NCBI GenBank assembly: GCA_951640165.1
Contig: OX621252.1
Location: forward strand, 26,185,934-26,249,933
Length of the DNA: 64,000 nt
Origin: Pseudoips prasinana
Lineage: Eukaryota > Arthropoda > Insecta > Lepidoptera > Nolidae
Direction of reading: 5' to 3'
Positions 8,858 through 19,168 of the stretch are shown in pieces. The translations under genes and the position numbers were made by a program. Under the pieces are notes generated by a model. That model saw only the letters and a program-made list of their open reading frames with translations, ran no database searches and was not told the DNA's origin. How positions within the stretch are numbered: position 1 is the stretch's first letter; every line of letters begins with the position of its first letter.

Positions 8858-11800
8858 TGTGCTGTGTGGTGACGGCCTCAAAGAATATCGCCACCCCCTC
8901 TCATCCCGTGGGGGGACGTAGAAGTCGCCCCGAGGGAATATATACCAGAGAACGGGCAGCAGCGTTCTCCTGAGTACCATGTCTACCCTACTGCGATCGC
9001 CAACCCACCTGCCAAGCGTGGCGATTATGGCATATCCTCCCAAATGATGGACACAACAAAACCGCGGCCCCCCAGTCCCCGGCAGCCCTGCTATTGCCAG
9101 CCGTGGTTACGGCAGGGCAGGGGGTGCTAACAATCCCCGGCAGATTCCGTGTTACCAAAACCGACGACCTCTGGCCCTGGCAACGTATAACACACGTACA
9201 CTGCGGTCCGACGAGAAGATAACAGAACTGGAAGAAGAATTGAGAAGTTAAGTTGGGATATTGTAGGATTATCTGAAGTCCGAAGAGAGGGGGAGGACTC
9301 CATAATACTGAAATCCGGAAATCTGCTCTATTACCGGGAGGGTGACCAACTATCCCAAGGTGGTGTCGGGTTCATAGTCCACAGGTCCCTCGTGAACAAC
9401 TTAGTGAAAATCGAGAGTGTGTCGACGAGGGTTGCGTACCTTATACTCAGAATCGCCAAGCGATATTCGTTGAAGGTTATACAGGTATACGCACCCACTT
9501 CGACACACTCCGATGATGCAGTCGAGGTTATGTTTGAGGACATATCCAGAGCCATACATACCTCTAACAGCTATTTCACTGTGGTCATGGGGGACTTTAA
9601 CGCGAAGCTGGGCAAACGATTCGGTAATGAGCTGAGAGTGGGGCAATTCGGAACTGGAGATCGGAACCCCCGGGGCCAGATGTTGGCCGACTTCATGGAG
9701 AAGGAGGGACTCTTCATGATGAATTCCTTCTTCCGGAAGCCGGATCACCGCAAATGGACCTGGGTGAGTCCCGATGGTAAAACTAAGAATGAGATAGACT
9801 TTATCTTGTTGACGAGACGACAGATGTTCAATGATGTCTCCGTGATCAATGCGGTTAAAACCGGGAGCGATTACAGACTGGTCAGAGGCTCATTGAACCT
9901 TAATGTCAAACTCCAGAGATCCCGACTGATAAAGTCTACGCTCCGACCTTTACGTATCCACGTCCAAAACCCCGAACCATTTCAGCTCGAACTGCAAAAC
10001 CGTTTCGAATGCCTAGCAGACTGCGAGGAAGTGGACTCATACTATGACAGGCTCGTAGAAGCTGTCCATACGGCTGGGTCTAAGGTCTTCAAGGCCCGTC
10101 GTACAAACAGAACTAAAAAGATCTCTGACTTTACCCTGCAACTTACGGAAGAAAGACGGAAAATGGTTCTGACATCCTCAGATGATGCTACCAGATATCG
10201 GCTCGGCAGCTCAACAGACAGATCTTAAAGTCTTTGACTCGCGACACGCGTCAATTTAATACAAATAGTATTAAAGAGGCCATCGAGCGGAACAAAGTTT
10301 CCAAAGTGTTCGCAAGAGCTCTGTCTGTTGGACAGAGCCAACTGACGAAGCTGAAGACTGAGGATGGTAGAATCGTCACGTCTAAATCTGAGTTGCTGGG
10401 AGAGATCGAGAAGTTCTACGAACAGTTATATACGACAACACAGCTACTTGTCAAAAGTCATGCCTCAGATCCCAGAGCACGACTAACCCGACATTACACC
10501 GAAGACATCCCGGACGTCAGCCTGTACGAGATTAGAATGGCTCTCAGACAACTCAAGAACAACAAAGCGCCTGGTGATAATGGAGTTACAGCTGAGCTTC
10601 TGAAGGCGGGTGGTACACCAATCCTACGGGCCCTTCAGAAATTATTTAACTCCGTCATACTGGATGGTCAAACGCCACAAGCATGGCACAGGAGTGTGGT
10701 GGTGCTCTTCTTCAAAAAGGGCGACAAATCCCTATTGAAGAATTATAGACCCATCACACTGCTGAGCCATGTTTACAAGTTGTTTTCGAGGGTCGTTACG
10801 AACCGTCTCGCGCGCAGGTTTGACGACTTACAGCCTCCCGAACAAGCCGGTTTCCGAAAAGGCTTTAGCACCATACGCTGCGGCAAGTTATACAGAAGAC
10901 CGAAGGGTATAACAAGCCACTGTGCTTAGCGTTTGTGGACTATGAGAAAGCCTTTGATTCTATCGAAACATGGGCCGTGCTGAGGTCTCTCATAAGGTGC
11001 CAAATCGACTACCGGTATATTGAGGTGATCAAGTGCTTGTATGAAAACGCCACTATGTCAGTGCGACTCCAGGACTAGAACTCGAACCTATCCACTTACA
11101 GCGAGGCGTGAGACAGGGAGATGTTATATCTCCGAAACTGTTCACCGCTGCATTGGAAGATGTCTTCAAGCTTCTGCACTGGAAAGGCTTTGGCATCAAT
11201 GTCAATGGCGAGTACATCACTCACCTTCGATTTGCCGATGATATAGTAGTCATGGCTGAGACCATGGAAGACCTCGGTACAATGCTCGATGACCTCAGCA
11301 GAGTCTCTCAACAAGTGGGTCTGAAAATGAACATGGATAAGACGAAAATCATGTCGAACGTCCATGTTGCACCCACTCAATTGAAAGTTGGTGACTCTGC
11401 ACTCGAAGTTGTAGAGAACTATATTTACCTAGGACAGACCATCCAACTAGGTAGTCCAACTTCGAGAAGGAGGTCAATCGCAGAATCTAACTCGGCTGGG
11501 CAGCGTGCGGGGAGCTACGTAACATCTTCTCGTCTAAAATACCGCAGTGTCTCAAGTCGAAAGTCTTCGACCAGTGTGTGTTGCCAGTGATGACTTACGG
11601 AACAGAGACGTGGTCGCTCACTATGGGCCTTATTAGAAGGCTCAAGGTCACCCAAAGAGCAATGGAGCGGGCTATGCTCGGAGTTTCCCTGCGGGATCGT
11701 ATCAGAAATGTCGAAATCCGCAGGCGAACCAAAGTCACCGACATAGCCCGAAGAATTGCAAAACTGAAGTGGCAGTGGGCGGGGCACATAGCTAGTAGAA

Positions 11801-12016
11801 CCGATGGCCGTTGGGGCAGAAAGGTTCTTGAGTGGTGACCACGAACCGGAAGACGCAGCGTGGGCAGGCCCCCTACAAGATGGACCGATGATCTTGTGCG
11901 GGTCGCTGGAAACAGCTGGATGCGAATAGCGCAAGACCGGCAATTGTGGAGATCTTTGGGGGAGGCCTTTGTCCAGCAGTGGACGTCTTTCGGCTGATAT
12001 GATGATGATGATGATG
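8858..12016 (+). mobile_element. RTE-clade LINE, full length, frameshifted
   Basis: A 3.16-kb non-LTR retrotransposon bounded by the 9-bp duplication AACTAACAC (8849-8857 and 12017-12025) and ending in TGATATGATGATGATGATGA, the simple-repeat tail typical of RTE. It has a 5' untranslated region of about 300 bases, an endonuclease domain and a reverse transcriptase. Several frameshifts break the frame, so it is inactive. Fragments of the same family recur at 6680, 8693, 19580, 21005, 25805, 30395, 31315, 42600, 47457 and 58977. Confidence 0.85.
9150..11992 (+). pseudogene. RTE endonuclease-reverse transcriptase, broken frame
   Basis: The polyprotein nicks target DNA with an apurinic-type endonuclease and copies the RNA there. 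The endonuclease reads ALATYNTRTLRSDEKITELE near 9170, then VYAPTSTHSDDA, VVMGDFNAKLG and WTWVSPDGKTKNEIDFIL (9480-9820). The reverse transcriptase reads LRQLKNNKAPGDNGVTAELL (~10550), NYRPITLLSHVYKLFSR (~10740), LAFVDYEKAFDS with its catalytic Asp (~10930), GVRQGDVISPKLF (~11105) and LRFADDIVVMAE with the Asp pair (~11225). The C-terminal part (PVMTYGTETWSLT, then RRSVGRPPTRWTDDLVRVAG) reaches ~11990. Frame breaks are visible near 9250, 10205, 10870, 11075, 11455 and 11838, plus a stop at 11076. All catalytic motifs survive, so decay is fairly recent. Confidence 0.85.
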
Positions 12017-12078
12017 AACTAACACACTGCTATCTGATCCCATACTAAGCAAAGCGTTTATAATATTTTTTTTTTTTT
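12017..12078 (-). mobile_element. SINE S4 fragment, right of the RTE
   Basis: Continues the S4 sequence interrupted by the RTE: ACACACTGCTATCTGATCCC then AAACTAAGCAAAG-like sequence and a T run. 12017-12025 is the right-hand target duplication. Confidence 0.5.
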
Positions 12079-12336
12079 AGGGACAATGTCACGCAGATCA
12101 TCCTAGCCCCAAACTAAGCAAAGCTTGTACTATGGGTACCAGGCGACGATATACATACTTATATAGATAGATAAATACTTATATACATAGAAAACATCCA
12201 TGACTCAGAAACAAATATTCGTGCTCATCACACAAATATTTGCAATTACCGGGATTGGAACCCAGGACTACCAGCTTCGTAGGCTTACCAGCTTGGTAGT
12301 GCTCCTGCACTACCAACTAGGCTACGTTGATCGTCA
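12079..12336 (-). mobile_element. SINE family S1
   Basis: tRNA-derived SINE on the minus strand. The head carries an A-box-like CCTAGTTGGTAGTG and a B-box-like GGTTCCAATCCCGG, with a partly duplicated stretch at 12280-12310 (ACCAGCTT repeated). The body ends TGACATTGTCCCT. Transcribed by RNA polymerase III and moved by LINE machinery. Confidence 0.8.
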
Positions 12337-12339
12337 CAT

Positions 12340-12484
12340 ATACATACGTATTATATATAAATAACACATAGACAAAGAAAAAATAATCGTGTCCACCACA
12401 CAATGGTTTGTCTTGGGTAGGAATCGAACCCAGGACCTCTGGCTTAGCGGTCAGGCTTAGTACCACTAGTCCAACAGGTAACGC
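12340..12484 (-). mobile_element. SINE family S4, 5' part
   Basis: Minus-strand tRNA-like head: CCTGTTGGACTAGTGGTACT (A box) and GGGTTCGATTCCTACCCAAG (B box), then TTGTGTGGTGGACACGATTA. Matches the forward copy at 59515-59735. The 3' body is missing. Confidence 0.7.
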
Positions 12485-12838
12485 ACTGCAGTTTCACAGT
12501 TCTTGCAGCTTCAGCAACTTTATTATGTAGGCAGTAAGAGTGGCTTTCATGTAGCAAGTGAACATTGACGTACGTCGACTATATAAAATATGAACATGAA
12601 CGATATTAATGTTAAGCCTTAGTTTATTGTCCCCGACTGCCCCCTGAGGACTATCTATCATACCGGAGGCTCTAGGGAGACATAACACTGTATTTTTTAA
12701 ATAGCTTTCTGTATTCATTATATTCACATTTAATTTTTGTAGCTAGAGTCCACATAGGACTCTAACTACAAAAATTATAAACGTTATACGTGCTAATAAT
12801 GGTAAAATTATTTTTTTAAATAGTTTTTACTTGCTTAC
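12485..12838. other. Unassigned sequence
   Basis: No supported gene. 12739-12775 has a short inverted pair (TTTTTGTAGCTAGAGTCC against GGACTCTAACTACAAAAA), possibly the ends of a decayed small element. Confidence 0.35.
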
Positions 12839-12839
12839 T

Positions 12840-13088
12840 TGTTTATCGTATGGGTAGTGGTAACCCTAGTGTCAGAGTTGCTCAAGCCGCCCACTAGGCT
12901 TCTGACATGGCTTAACGACTGTTGTCTAATGACTACAACCGGGACCAACCAAGCTTAAGGTGCCCTCCGAAGCACTGAGACGCTCAGAAGTTAAACCACT
13001 TTGGCGGTCACCCATCTATGGACTGACCGCGAGCCTAGTTGCTTAACCTCGCCGATCGCTTACGGACCGGTGAGGGCATCTTGCTATG
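12840..13088 (-). mobile_element. 5S-rRNA-like SINE, best copy
   Basis: Read on the minus strand: CGATCGGCGAGGTTAAGCAA then CTAGGCTCGCGGTCAGTCCA and TAGATGGGTGACCGCC (13006-13055). The order and spacing of AGGTTAAGCAAC and GGTCAGT...GATGGGTGACC follow the 5S rRNA A box and C box. A unique body of about 150 bases follows (CTCAGTGCTTCGGAGGGCAC and TGGTTACCACTACCC-like) and a short tail. I infer a SINE with a 5S-type promoter. Confidence 0.7.
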
Positions 13089-13546
13089 AAATACTTAACT
13101 AATCATACTTATCTTATATATAAATATATATTAGCTTTGAAACAGTTTTAAAACACTAAAAACTTTATATATTTATTATATAACTGAAATCGTTTCCTAA
13201 ATTTCACGGGTACCTAGGTACATCCAGTGATCAAACACCACCACGAAATTTCAAGAATGTGTACCGTTCCAATAAATTCTTGGAACAAAACATAAAGACA
13301 AAATATATCTAAAAGACTACATTACCTATTTTTACATATAAACCGTCCTAACAGAGCTCCGACTCAAATATCTGAACTCCCTGTAGGCGTCTCATTGAGC
13401 AAGCGTATCAGGAAAATATCCGGAATATTTTATTCTATGGGCGTATATAAAACAGAAGCGTCGCCGTACAAAAATTGGTAAAATGGCTGACTCATAGTGT
13501 TGGCATCATCTAGTGTCTGTAAATATTCACTGTAACTGTAGCCTTA
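13089..13546. other. Unassigned sequence
   Basis: AT-rich, with no supported gene, SINE box or paired terminus. Confidence 0.35.
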
Positions 13547-14049
13547 AGATAGGTCAAAGTCAAAAATTTTTATTCCGTAAAAAATTTACATTTATGTGGA
13601 ATCGTCATATTTTTTACCCTACCGTGCAGTGCATGACGTGGCAGCTACTGAGAAACACTGCCAGAAAACTCAGTAGGAATCCTTTTTTAAAATAAAATAT
13701 ACTTAAGATTAGTTACAATCATGTGTGTTGACTCCGAACAACTCCCAAGCACTTTTATCAGTTAAACTAGCTGTGCCCCGCGGTGTTACCCGCGTTAAAT
13801 TTTATAAATTTTCTTTCCTATAAACCTCACGGAGCCCGAGACCTTTCCAACGAATGCAAAACCGTGGAAATCGGTTCGAGCGTTCTGGAGTCAGGAAGGA
13901 AAACCTGACTTATTTTTATATACCTAGTAGATAATCAGAAATTTTGTAATATGTCCTGCTACACAATTTGGCTTTAATCATTCTTTTAAACTTATTCGTA
14001 GACAATTCTCTAATATCATTGGGAAGTTTGTTATAGAATCTTATACATT
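13547..14049 (-). mobile_element. LINE 3' end (ORF2 C-terminus plus 3' UTR), split by a Helitron
   Basis: Minus-strand copy of the LINE 3' end also present at 44795-45253. The protein end reads QCIRFYNKLPNDIRELSTNK then KFKRMIKAKLCSRTYYKIS, typical of jockey/CR1-like ORF2 C-termini. The 3' UTR contains AGTTTTCTGGCAGTG and GGAATAAAAATTTTTGACTT, where AATAAA would be the poly(A) signal. A family-B Helitron (13767-13931) interrupts it. The 5' side is cut at 14049, where an R1-like element is inserted. Confidence 0.75.
13767..13931 (-). mobile_element. Non-autonomous Helitron, family B, inside the LINE
   Basis: Minus strand: TCTACTAGGTATATAAAAAT at the 5' end, then GCGGGTAACACCGCGGGG and CACAGCTAG at the 3' end. 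LINE sequence resumes exactly on both sides (TTTTATCAGTTAAA | TAATCAGAAATTTTG), so the Helitron is younger than the LINE. Confidence 0.78.
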
Positions 14050-14430
14050 GTGATTCGACAACCGGCGCTGGGCAACTAATCCCAGCGCAAGAGAGTATGC
14101 GGCGCCAGCCTAGCTTCTCCCCGGCTGGGCGCCGCCGCCCATGGGTCCGCCTCACTCGTCTTGTATAAGCGGTCCCGGGAAGAGGTAACCTGCTGTAGCT
14201 CAGGTTCCCTAAACATGCTTGTGTGTACTGAGGAGGGGGGGAGGCAATCGTGTCCCCTCCCTTCCCTGGGTGAGAGTCTCGCGGTCGCTCAGTGTACAGC
14301 GGGGGTGCTGGCGAGACCGTTCACGAGTACCCAGAGCCCCCGCTACAAGCACTGCGAGGCCGGCTACCGTGGTGGTTTTAGTCGGTCGAGTCCTACATGA
14401 AATGCGACAAAAAAAAAGGTGATTCGACAA
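14050..14430 (+). mobile_element. R1/jockey-like LINE 3' fragment with 12-bp target duplication
   Basis: GTGATTCGACAA occurs at 14050-14061 and 14419-14430. The GC-rich insert between them ends in a run of nine A (14409-14417), so it was retroposed in + orientation. The sequence GGTGGTTTTAGTCGGTCGAG followed by TCC is typical of the 3' UTR of GC-rich R1-type LINEs. No coding motif is left. Confidence 0.7.
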
Positions 14431-14466
14431 AATTTCTGAGCAGCTCCTAGATAGGTAAGTAAAAAA

Positions 14467-14623
14467 AACTTGAGAGGTGTCAAGGGACACCCGGATGGAA
14501 CGAAGTTATTTCTTATTATTTATTATGTACAAAAAACCTGTATACACTCAACAAAAATAATCGTCGCGACACCACACTGTTCAATGCGAAATAGAAATGA
14601 AAATATCTGGCTTGCTTTCTATA

Positions 14624-14654
<31 letters not shown>

Positions 14655-14763
14655 TAGAAACATGCGCACGCCGCACAGCTGCAAAAAGTGTCGTGACAAC
14701 TTTTCGTAAGATTTTTTTCCGTCTAGCCCCCTTTCACAACGCGCTATAAGAAACTTCGTCCCA
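14467..14763 (+). mobile_element. Repeat J (GAGAGGTGTCAAGGG), copy 1
   Basis: About 290-bp repeat beginning ACTTGAGAGGTGTCAAGGGA and ending in a (G)AA(C)TTCGT(T)CC motif that inverts GGAACGAAGTT near the start. It contains a (GA)n run (14624-14648) and AATAATCGTCGCGAC. Two other copies are at 21351-21630 and 27005-27600. No coding capacity or tRNA head is seen; class unknown. Confidence 0.6.
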
Positions 14764-15080
14764 AAAAAAAAAACTTAATATGAGTAAATTAATGTTAGTA
14801 AATACAGTTAACAATATTACACACACAAAACAATTATAACAACTGTACCACTGCTACATGACACATATTTTATATGCATCATGAAAGCTATGAGCGTCAT
14901 AATCATAATAATCTTTATTCACAGAATACAAAGTTAAAAGGTACAAGTTGTTACAGTGTTGGTATAGTGCTCTATATTCTACCTTAAAATAAGGCATGCG
15001 AACACTATTTTATATTTTTACATCATCTTAAATAGTATCCATGTACTTAGTGAAAATAATTAGTATTTAAGAATACATTA
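14764..15080. other. Unassigned sequence
   Basis: Starts with an A run. The segment 14900-15010 (ATCTTTATTCACAGAATACA and following) resembles the reversed 3' end of a LINE with an AATAAA signal, but no second copy was found here. Confidence 0.35.
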
Positions 15081-15400
15081 CTAGCTGTGCCCCGTGGTTT
15101 TACCCACGTTTAATTTTATAAATTATCATAGCTGCTCCCCCGTAGGTGATAGCGTGATAATATGTGGCCTATATGTTGACCCGACCTCTTAGTAATATTC
15201 ATGCAAAATTTGAAGTACATTCATGCAGTACTTTTTGAGTTTAGCCCGGACATACATACAGACAAACAGAGACACAGACAAAAATTCTAAAAACTATATT
15301 TTTGGCTTCGATATAGATAGTAGATCACGCTCCAAGCATCCTTTAAAAAAATATTCAATGTACAGTTTTGACTTTCCTACGATTTTATTATATGTATAGA
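15081..15400 (-). mobile_element. Non-autonomous Helitron, family A
   Basis: Minus strand: begins TCTATACATATAATAAAATC and ends CACAGCTAG after a decayed hairpin (GTGGGTAAAACCACGGGG). It is flanked by A and T with no duplication. Family A has eight copies here (15081, 16441, 17523, 22026, 35015, 52523, 56932 and 61838). Confidence 0.8.
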
Positions 15401-15404
15401 TAAC

Positions 15405-15952
15405 CACGCATTGCATTGCATTAAAATAACAATTCATTAAATTAAACAGTAAACGGTAAAATAATGTCAAAAGTAACAAAATTATATCCAAAGTAGCAAA
15501 ATAATGACAAATAAGTATAATGTGATTGAAAAAATAAAGTCCATGCATAGTGTAAGAGTAAAAAAATATTGTCAAATATTGTCAGTTTTCATAATGCTAT
15601 TATTAAATCAAAGAATAAAAATAATTAAAAATTATAATTTATCATTTAAATAGTTTACTACATTATAATAGCATTTATTGATCAACAAGATCTTAAGCTC
15701 TTTCTTAAGTAAGTTTTCTCTGGTATTTAAAAAAAAAACATTGTATTTCACGTAATGCCATATTATATTTAACAGCATGAAAGATTGCGCGAATGTATCT
15801 TTTTGGTCTTGTGGTATATTTCTTCTGCAATTTATATCCGGTCCAATACCCAAGAGAGACTTAAGTCTCTGGGGCGGTAGCTGCACGCTGTCACAATTGA
15901 TATTGTATTGGCTACTTTCACAGAATAACCAAAACAGAAGGTTTTCTGGCAT
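15405..15952 (-). pseudogene. Probable LINE ORF2 C-terminus and 3' region
   Basis: An open frame of 106 codons (15632-15952, minus) ends ELKILLINKCYYNVVNYLND, which looks like the lysine/leucine-rich C-terminus of jockey/CR1-like LINE proteins (compare LCSRTYYKISDYLLGI near 13920). The upstream part is lost, and the AT-rich 3' sequence runs to the neighbouring Helitron. Inferred from pattern only. Confidence 0.4.
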
Positions 15953-15967
15953 CTTATATTATACATA

Positions 15968-16179
15968 AATTAAATCTGTCTGTTTTTAATGTCACCATAA
16001 CGGTTTTTTACGATACATGTATGAAAATATATGTGGTACTTGTAATTCAAAACCAGTTTTATAATTTGTTGGTTGTATGTCTGTTTGTTCCCGCTAATCT
16101 CGGAAATTACTGCACAGTTCAAGACGGGACTTTCATTCGCTGAGAGCTTATATTCTAAAGAGTAATAAAGTCTTCGAGA
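15968..16179. other. Unassigned sequence
   Basis: No supported feature. A GTTTGTTCCCGCTAATCTCG stretch resembles internal Helitron sequence, but termini are absent. Confidence 0.3.
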
Positions 16180-16325
16180 TAAAACATTAAGTTAGATTAA
16201 CTAAATCATTCGTTTAATCAGCTTCCATGAGCACATGTGACGTCATAAATGATCCGGAATCGATTATCAACTTTGAAGCCGATTGAATGAATGATTTAGT
16301 AATTTTTAACCTTCATCTATTTGAA
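16180..16325. mobile_element. MITE M4, degenerate copy
   Basis: The right end (TTAGTAATTTTTAACCTTCA then TCTATTTGAAC) and the middle (CATGAGCACATGTGACGTCA, ATGATCCGGAATCGAT) match, in reverse order, the better copy at 63479-63631. The left inverted end is eroded. Confidence 0.55.
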
Positions 16326-16440
16326 CGCAGATCACGATCGTGATGACCGGCGAAATAGGCGGTAGGTAGCTCCCGAGTCCCAATGGTTGTCACATTGTCC
16401 CCTTAAGTAATTTTTATTATTTTCTTTTATATATAATAAA

Positions 16441-16758
16441 CCTATAAATATAATAAAATCGTAGGAAAGACAAAACTGTACATTGAATATTTTTTTAAAG
16501 TATACTTGGGGCGTGATCTTCAATCGATACCGAAGCCAAAAATATAGGTTTTTGAATTTTTATCTGTGTGTCTGTTTGTCTGTATGTATGTCCGGGCTAA
16601 ACTCAAAAAGTACTGCATGGATTTACTTCAAATTTTGCATAAATATTACTAAGAGGTCGGGTCAACATATAGGCTACATATTATCACGCTATCTCACGGG
16701 AGAGGAGCTGTGATAATTTATAAAATTTAACGCAGGTAAAACCGCGGGGCACAGATAG
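16441..16758 (+). mobile_element. Non-autonomous Helitron, family A, eroded ends
   Basis: Starts CCTATAAATATAATAAAATC (expected TCTATACATATAATAAAATC) and ends ACCGCGGGGCACAGATAG (expected ...AGCTAG). Both termini carry point changes, so this is an older copy. The body matches the other family-A copies. Confidence 0.72.
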
Positions 16759-16761
16759 TAA

Positions 16762-17066
16762 ATAATAAATAAATAAAAAATTTCACGTAGACTTCACGTA
16801 CGTTCACGTAGATTTTAAAAAAGAGCTTGTAAATAGTCAGAACTTGTTTGTAGTAATATAGTTAAGAAGGTATACATAATTATTTCTAGTTACATATAGA
16901 TATTTTGGTACACGGATTGTTAAAACATTAATAAAATTAATTTTATAATAGTAATGTTATTTAGCTAGCTTGTATTAAGTTATTGTCAAGGAAATTATGT
17001 TTAGGTTTAATTATATAAATGTATAGTTTAAGCTTTATTTTACTACATTTATCTTTATATAAATTG
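16762..17066 (-). mobile_element. Repeat H copy
   Basis: Reverse orientation: an A/T tail (AATAAATAAATAAAAAATTT), then CACGTAGATTTTAAAAAAGA, GCTTGTAAATAGTCAGAAC and onward to TAGCTAGCTTGTATTAAGTT. Almost full length relative to the copy at 36186-36510. Confidence 0.65.
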
Positions 17067-17067
17067 A

Positions 17068-17268
17068 CTGCACACGAGGCGCAGCGGCTAAGACAGTCGC
17101 CTCGCCGCTTCGTATTACGGGTTCGAGTCCCGCGCCGGACAACTATTTGTGTGACCCATAAATAGTTGTTCTGGGTTTGGATGTAATTTGTCTATTATAT
17201 GTTTGTAAAGTACCCCGTGACACAGGGATTAGATTCCTTAGTGCGGGCGTTGTCTTTAAAAATAATAA
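17068..17268 (+). mobile_element. SINE family S2
   Basis: tRNA-like head with A-box-like GAGGCGCAGCGGCTAAGACA and B-box-like GGGTTCGAGTCCCGCGCC. The body is CTATTTGTGTGACCCATAAA, TAGTTGTTCTGGG, GTGACACAGGGATTAG and GCGGGCGTTGTCTTTAAAAA. Other copies: 8345, 23562, 30160, 41697 and 62685 (minus). Confidence 0.82.
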
Positions 17269-17522
17269 AAATTGTCACATACCTGTACGTACTTAATACT
17301 AACGCTTTGATATCATGTCTTATCTAAGTATTATTCTGTGACAGAAGTGTATAAACATTAGCATAAATCCAATATTGGGGCCAACTGTCTTACGGGCACC
17401 TGCCTGCAATGTCTATGAAATCCTTAGCTCTTGCGCCCATCTTCATTGCCAAATGAGATTGGGTGGACTTTTTGATTTTATTTACCTGTCTGACGGCTGT
17501 GAATGCAATTATGAGAACGTTA
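17269..17522. other. Unassigned sequence with a possible coding remnant
   Basis: On the minus strand 17375-17490 reads KIKKSTQSHLAMKMGARAKD then FIDIAGRCP before a stop. This looks protein-like but I do not recognise it; a LINE ORF1 remnant is possible. Confidence 0.3.
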
Positions 17523-17792
17523 TCTATACATATAATAAAATCGTAGGAAAGTTAAAACTGTACATTGAATATTTTAAAAAAAGGATACATGGGGTGTGAT
17601 CTACAATCGATATCGAAGCCAAAAATATAGTTTTCATTTGTTTTTCTGTTTGTCTGTATGTATGTCCGGGCTTAACTGAAAAAGTACTGCAATGATTAAC
17701 TTCAAATTTTGCATAAATATTACTAAGAGGTCGGGTCAACATACTTTATAGGCTACATATTATCACGCTATCACCTACGGGGGAGGAGCTGT
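17523..17792 (+). mobile_element. Non-autonomous Helitron, family A, lacking its 3' end
   Basis: Starts with an intact TCTATACATATAATAAAATC after an A and follows the family to GGGGGAGGAGCTGT, then breaks off. The 3' hairpin and CTAG are missing, so this copy could no longer be mobilised. Confidence 0.72.
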
Positions 17793-17925
17793 TGATGCTG
17801 GAGCTGGAAATATGGTGCAAACTGCGTTGGTAAGATAACTTTATTAAAACGTACAAAATCAAGAGAAAGTAGAACGGAAAAGTAAAAATTCATTAACAAA
17901 TCCAATTGTTTCTTTATTACATAGA

Positions 17926-18101
17926 CTGGCTGTGCCCCGCGGTTTTACCCGCATTAAACTTTATATATTATAATCTGTATGTTAATCCAGGGTGTCAGCT
18001 AACTCCATACCAAATTGTATTAAAATCAGCCAGCCGTTTGGACGTGAAGAAGTAATTAACATACACACTCATAAACTTTCGCATTTATAATATTAGTGGG
18101 A
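17926..18101 (-). mobile_element. Non-autonomous Helitron, family D
   Basis: Minus strand: TCCCACTAATATTATAAATG at the 5' end. The 3' end is GCGGGTAAAACCGCGGGG then CACAGCCAG (CTAG changed to CCAG). The 3' hairpin is the same as family A although the body differs. Confidence 0.7.
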
Positions 18102-18539
18102 TTATTAATTTCTTCGCGTTGTCATTTTAAGACTCAGTTTATTACTTCAACATCAACCTGATGTCGTCCTCTGGTGGACATAGATTCCTCCGAAAGTATG
18201 GCCACTATGGCACCATTTGGCCCCTCCAACTTTGCCGTGGTCACCGCGATTGACATGCGAATTCGTGACCGCATTAGGTGGGAGGTAGTAGACAGCCGAC
18301 GCTGCTGCCTACTATTTGCTGTCTGATTTTACAACACCCATGGGACGGTAAGGGGTGATCCGGAAACCTCGCGGTGTATTATTCGCTGTGCGTTAATAAA
18401 AACAGCATCGCAGAAACATGCTGTTACAGATTGCGGTCGCTGTTTCCTAGGAAATTGTCCTAGTTTTAAATTGGCTATGTACCACAGCAATTTAATATAA
18501 AACAAGGCTACTATTAACCCTGGTAATAATAATAATATC
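18102..18539. other. Unassigned sequence
   Basis: Moderately GC-rich around 18160-18370 (GATGTCGTCCTCTGGTGGAC and following), probably retroelement debris. No frame with recognisable domains. Confidence 0.35.
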
Positions 18540-18785
18540 TAGGGGACAATGTCACACAGATCATCCTAGCCCCAAACTAAGCAAAGCTAATACTATGGGT
18601 AGCAGGCGACAATATACATACTTATATAGATAGATAAATACTTATATACATAGAAAACATCCATGACTCTGAAACAAATATTCGTGCTCATCATACAAAT
18701 ATTTGCACTTACCGGGATTCGAACCCAGGACCACCGGCTTCGTAGGCAGGAGCACTACCAACTAGGTTACGGTGACCGTCGATAT
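18540..18785 (-). mobile_element. SINE family S1
   Basis: Full minus-strand copy. The head carries ACCTAGTTGGTAGTGCTCCT and GGGTTCGAATCCCGGTAAGT, and the body ends CTGTGTGACATTGTCCCCTA. Flanked on the + side by AATAATAATAATAT, the A/T tail. Confidence 0.82.
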
Positions 18786-18934
18786 AGGTAATAATTCATA
18801 TTAATAAGTAGTTTGATTTGAGTTTATTAAAGACTTTTTAGAGCTTAGCTATTTGTTTAACAAAACTGAACCTTTAAAAATGGGAAATATCGTGGCCTCA
18901 CTTGTTTCTGTCGGAATAATAACAATATACTGGG

Positions 18935-19168
18935 ATATTATTTACACACGGCCATCTGATCCCTAAGCAGAGCTTGTACTATGGAAACCAGATAACTGAT
19001 ATATTACATACCTATACTACTATTATTTTTTAAATTCATACTTATATAGATAATCACACCCGGAATCACGATAAACAAACATGTTCATGCACACAAATAT
19101 CTGTCCTGAGTGGGAATCGAACCCACAACCTGCCGCGTGAAAGGCAAGCCAACCGGCCCATCTAAATA
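18935..19168 (-). mobile_element. SINE family S3
   Basis: Minus-strand tRNA-like head: GGCCGGTTGGCTTGCCTTTC (A box region) and GTGGGTTCGATTCCCACTCA (B box). The body has ATATTTGTGTGCATGAACAT and ends GGTTTCCATAGTACAAGCTC then GGATCAGATGGCCGTGTG. The 3' body resembles S1 and S4. Confidence 0.78.

Noticed and set aside
14161..14490. Overlapping open frames of 67-93 codons in the GC-rich block
   Set aside because: They overlap in several frames on both strands inside an R1-like insert with poly(A); high GC alone explains the lack of stops.
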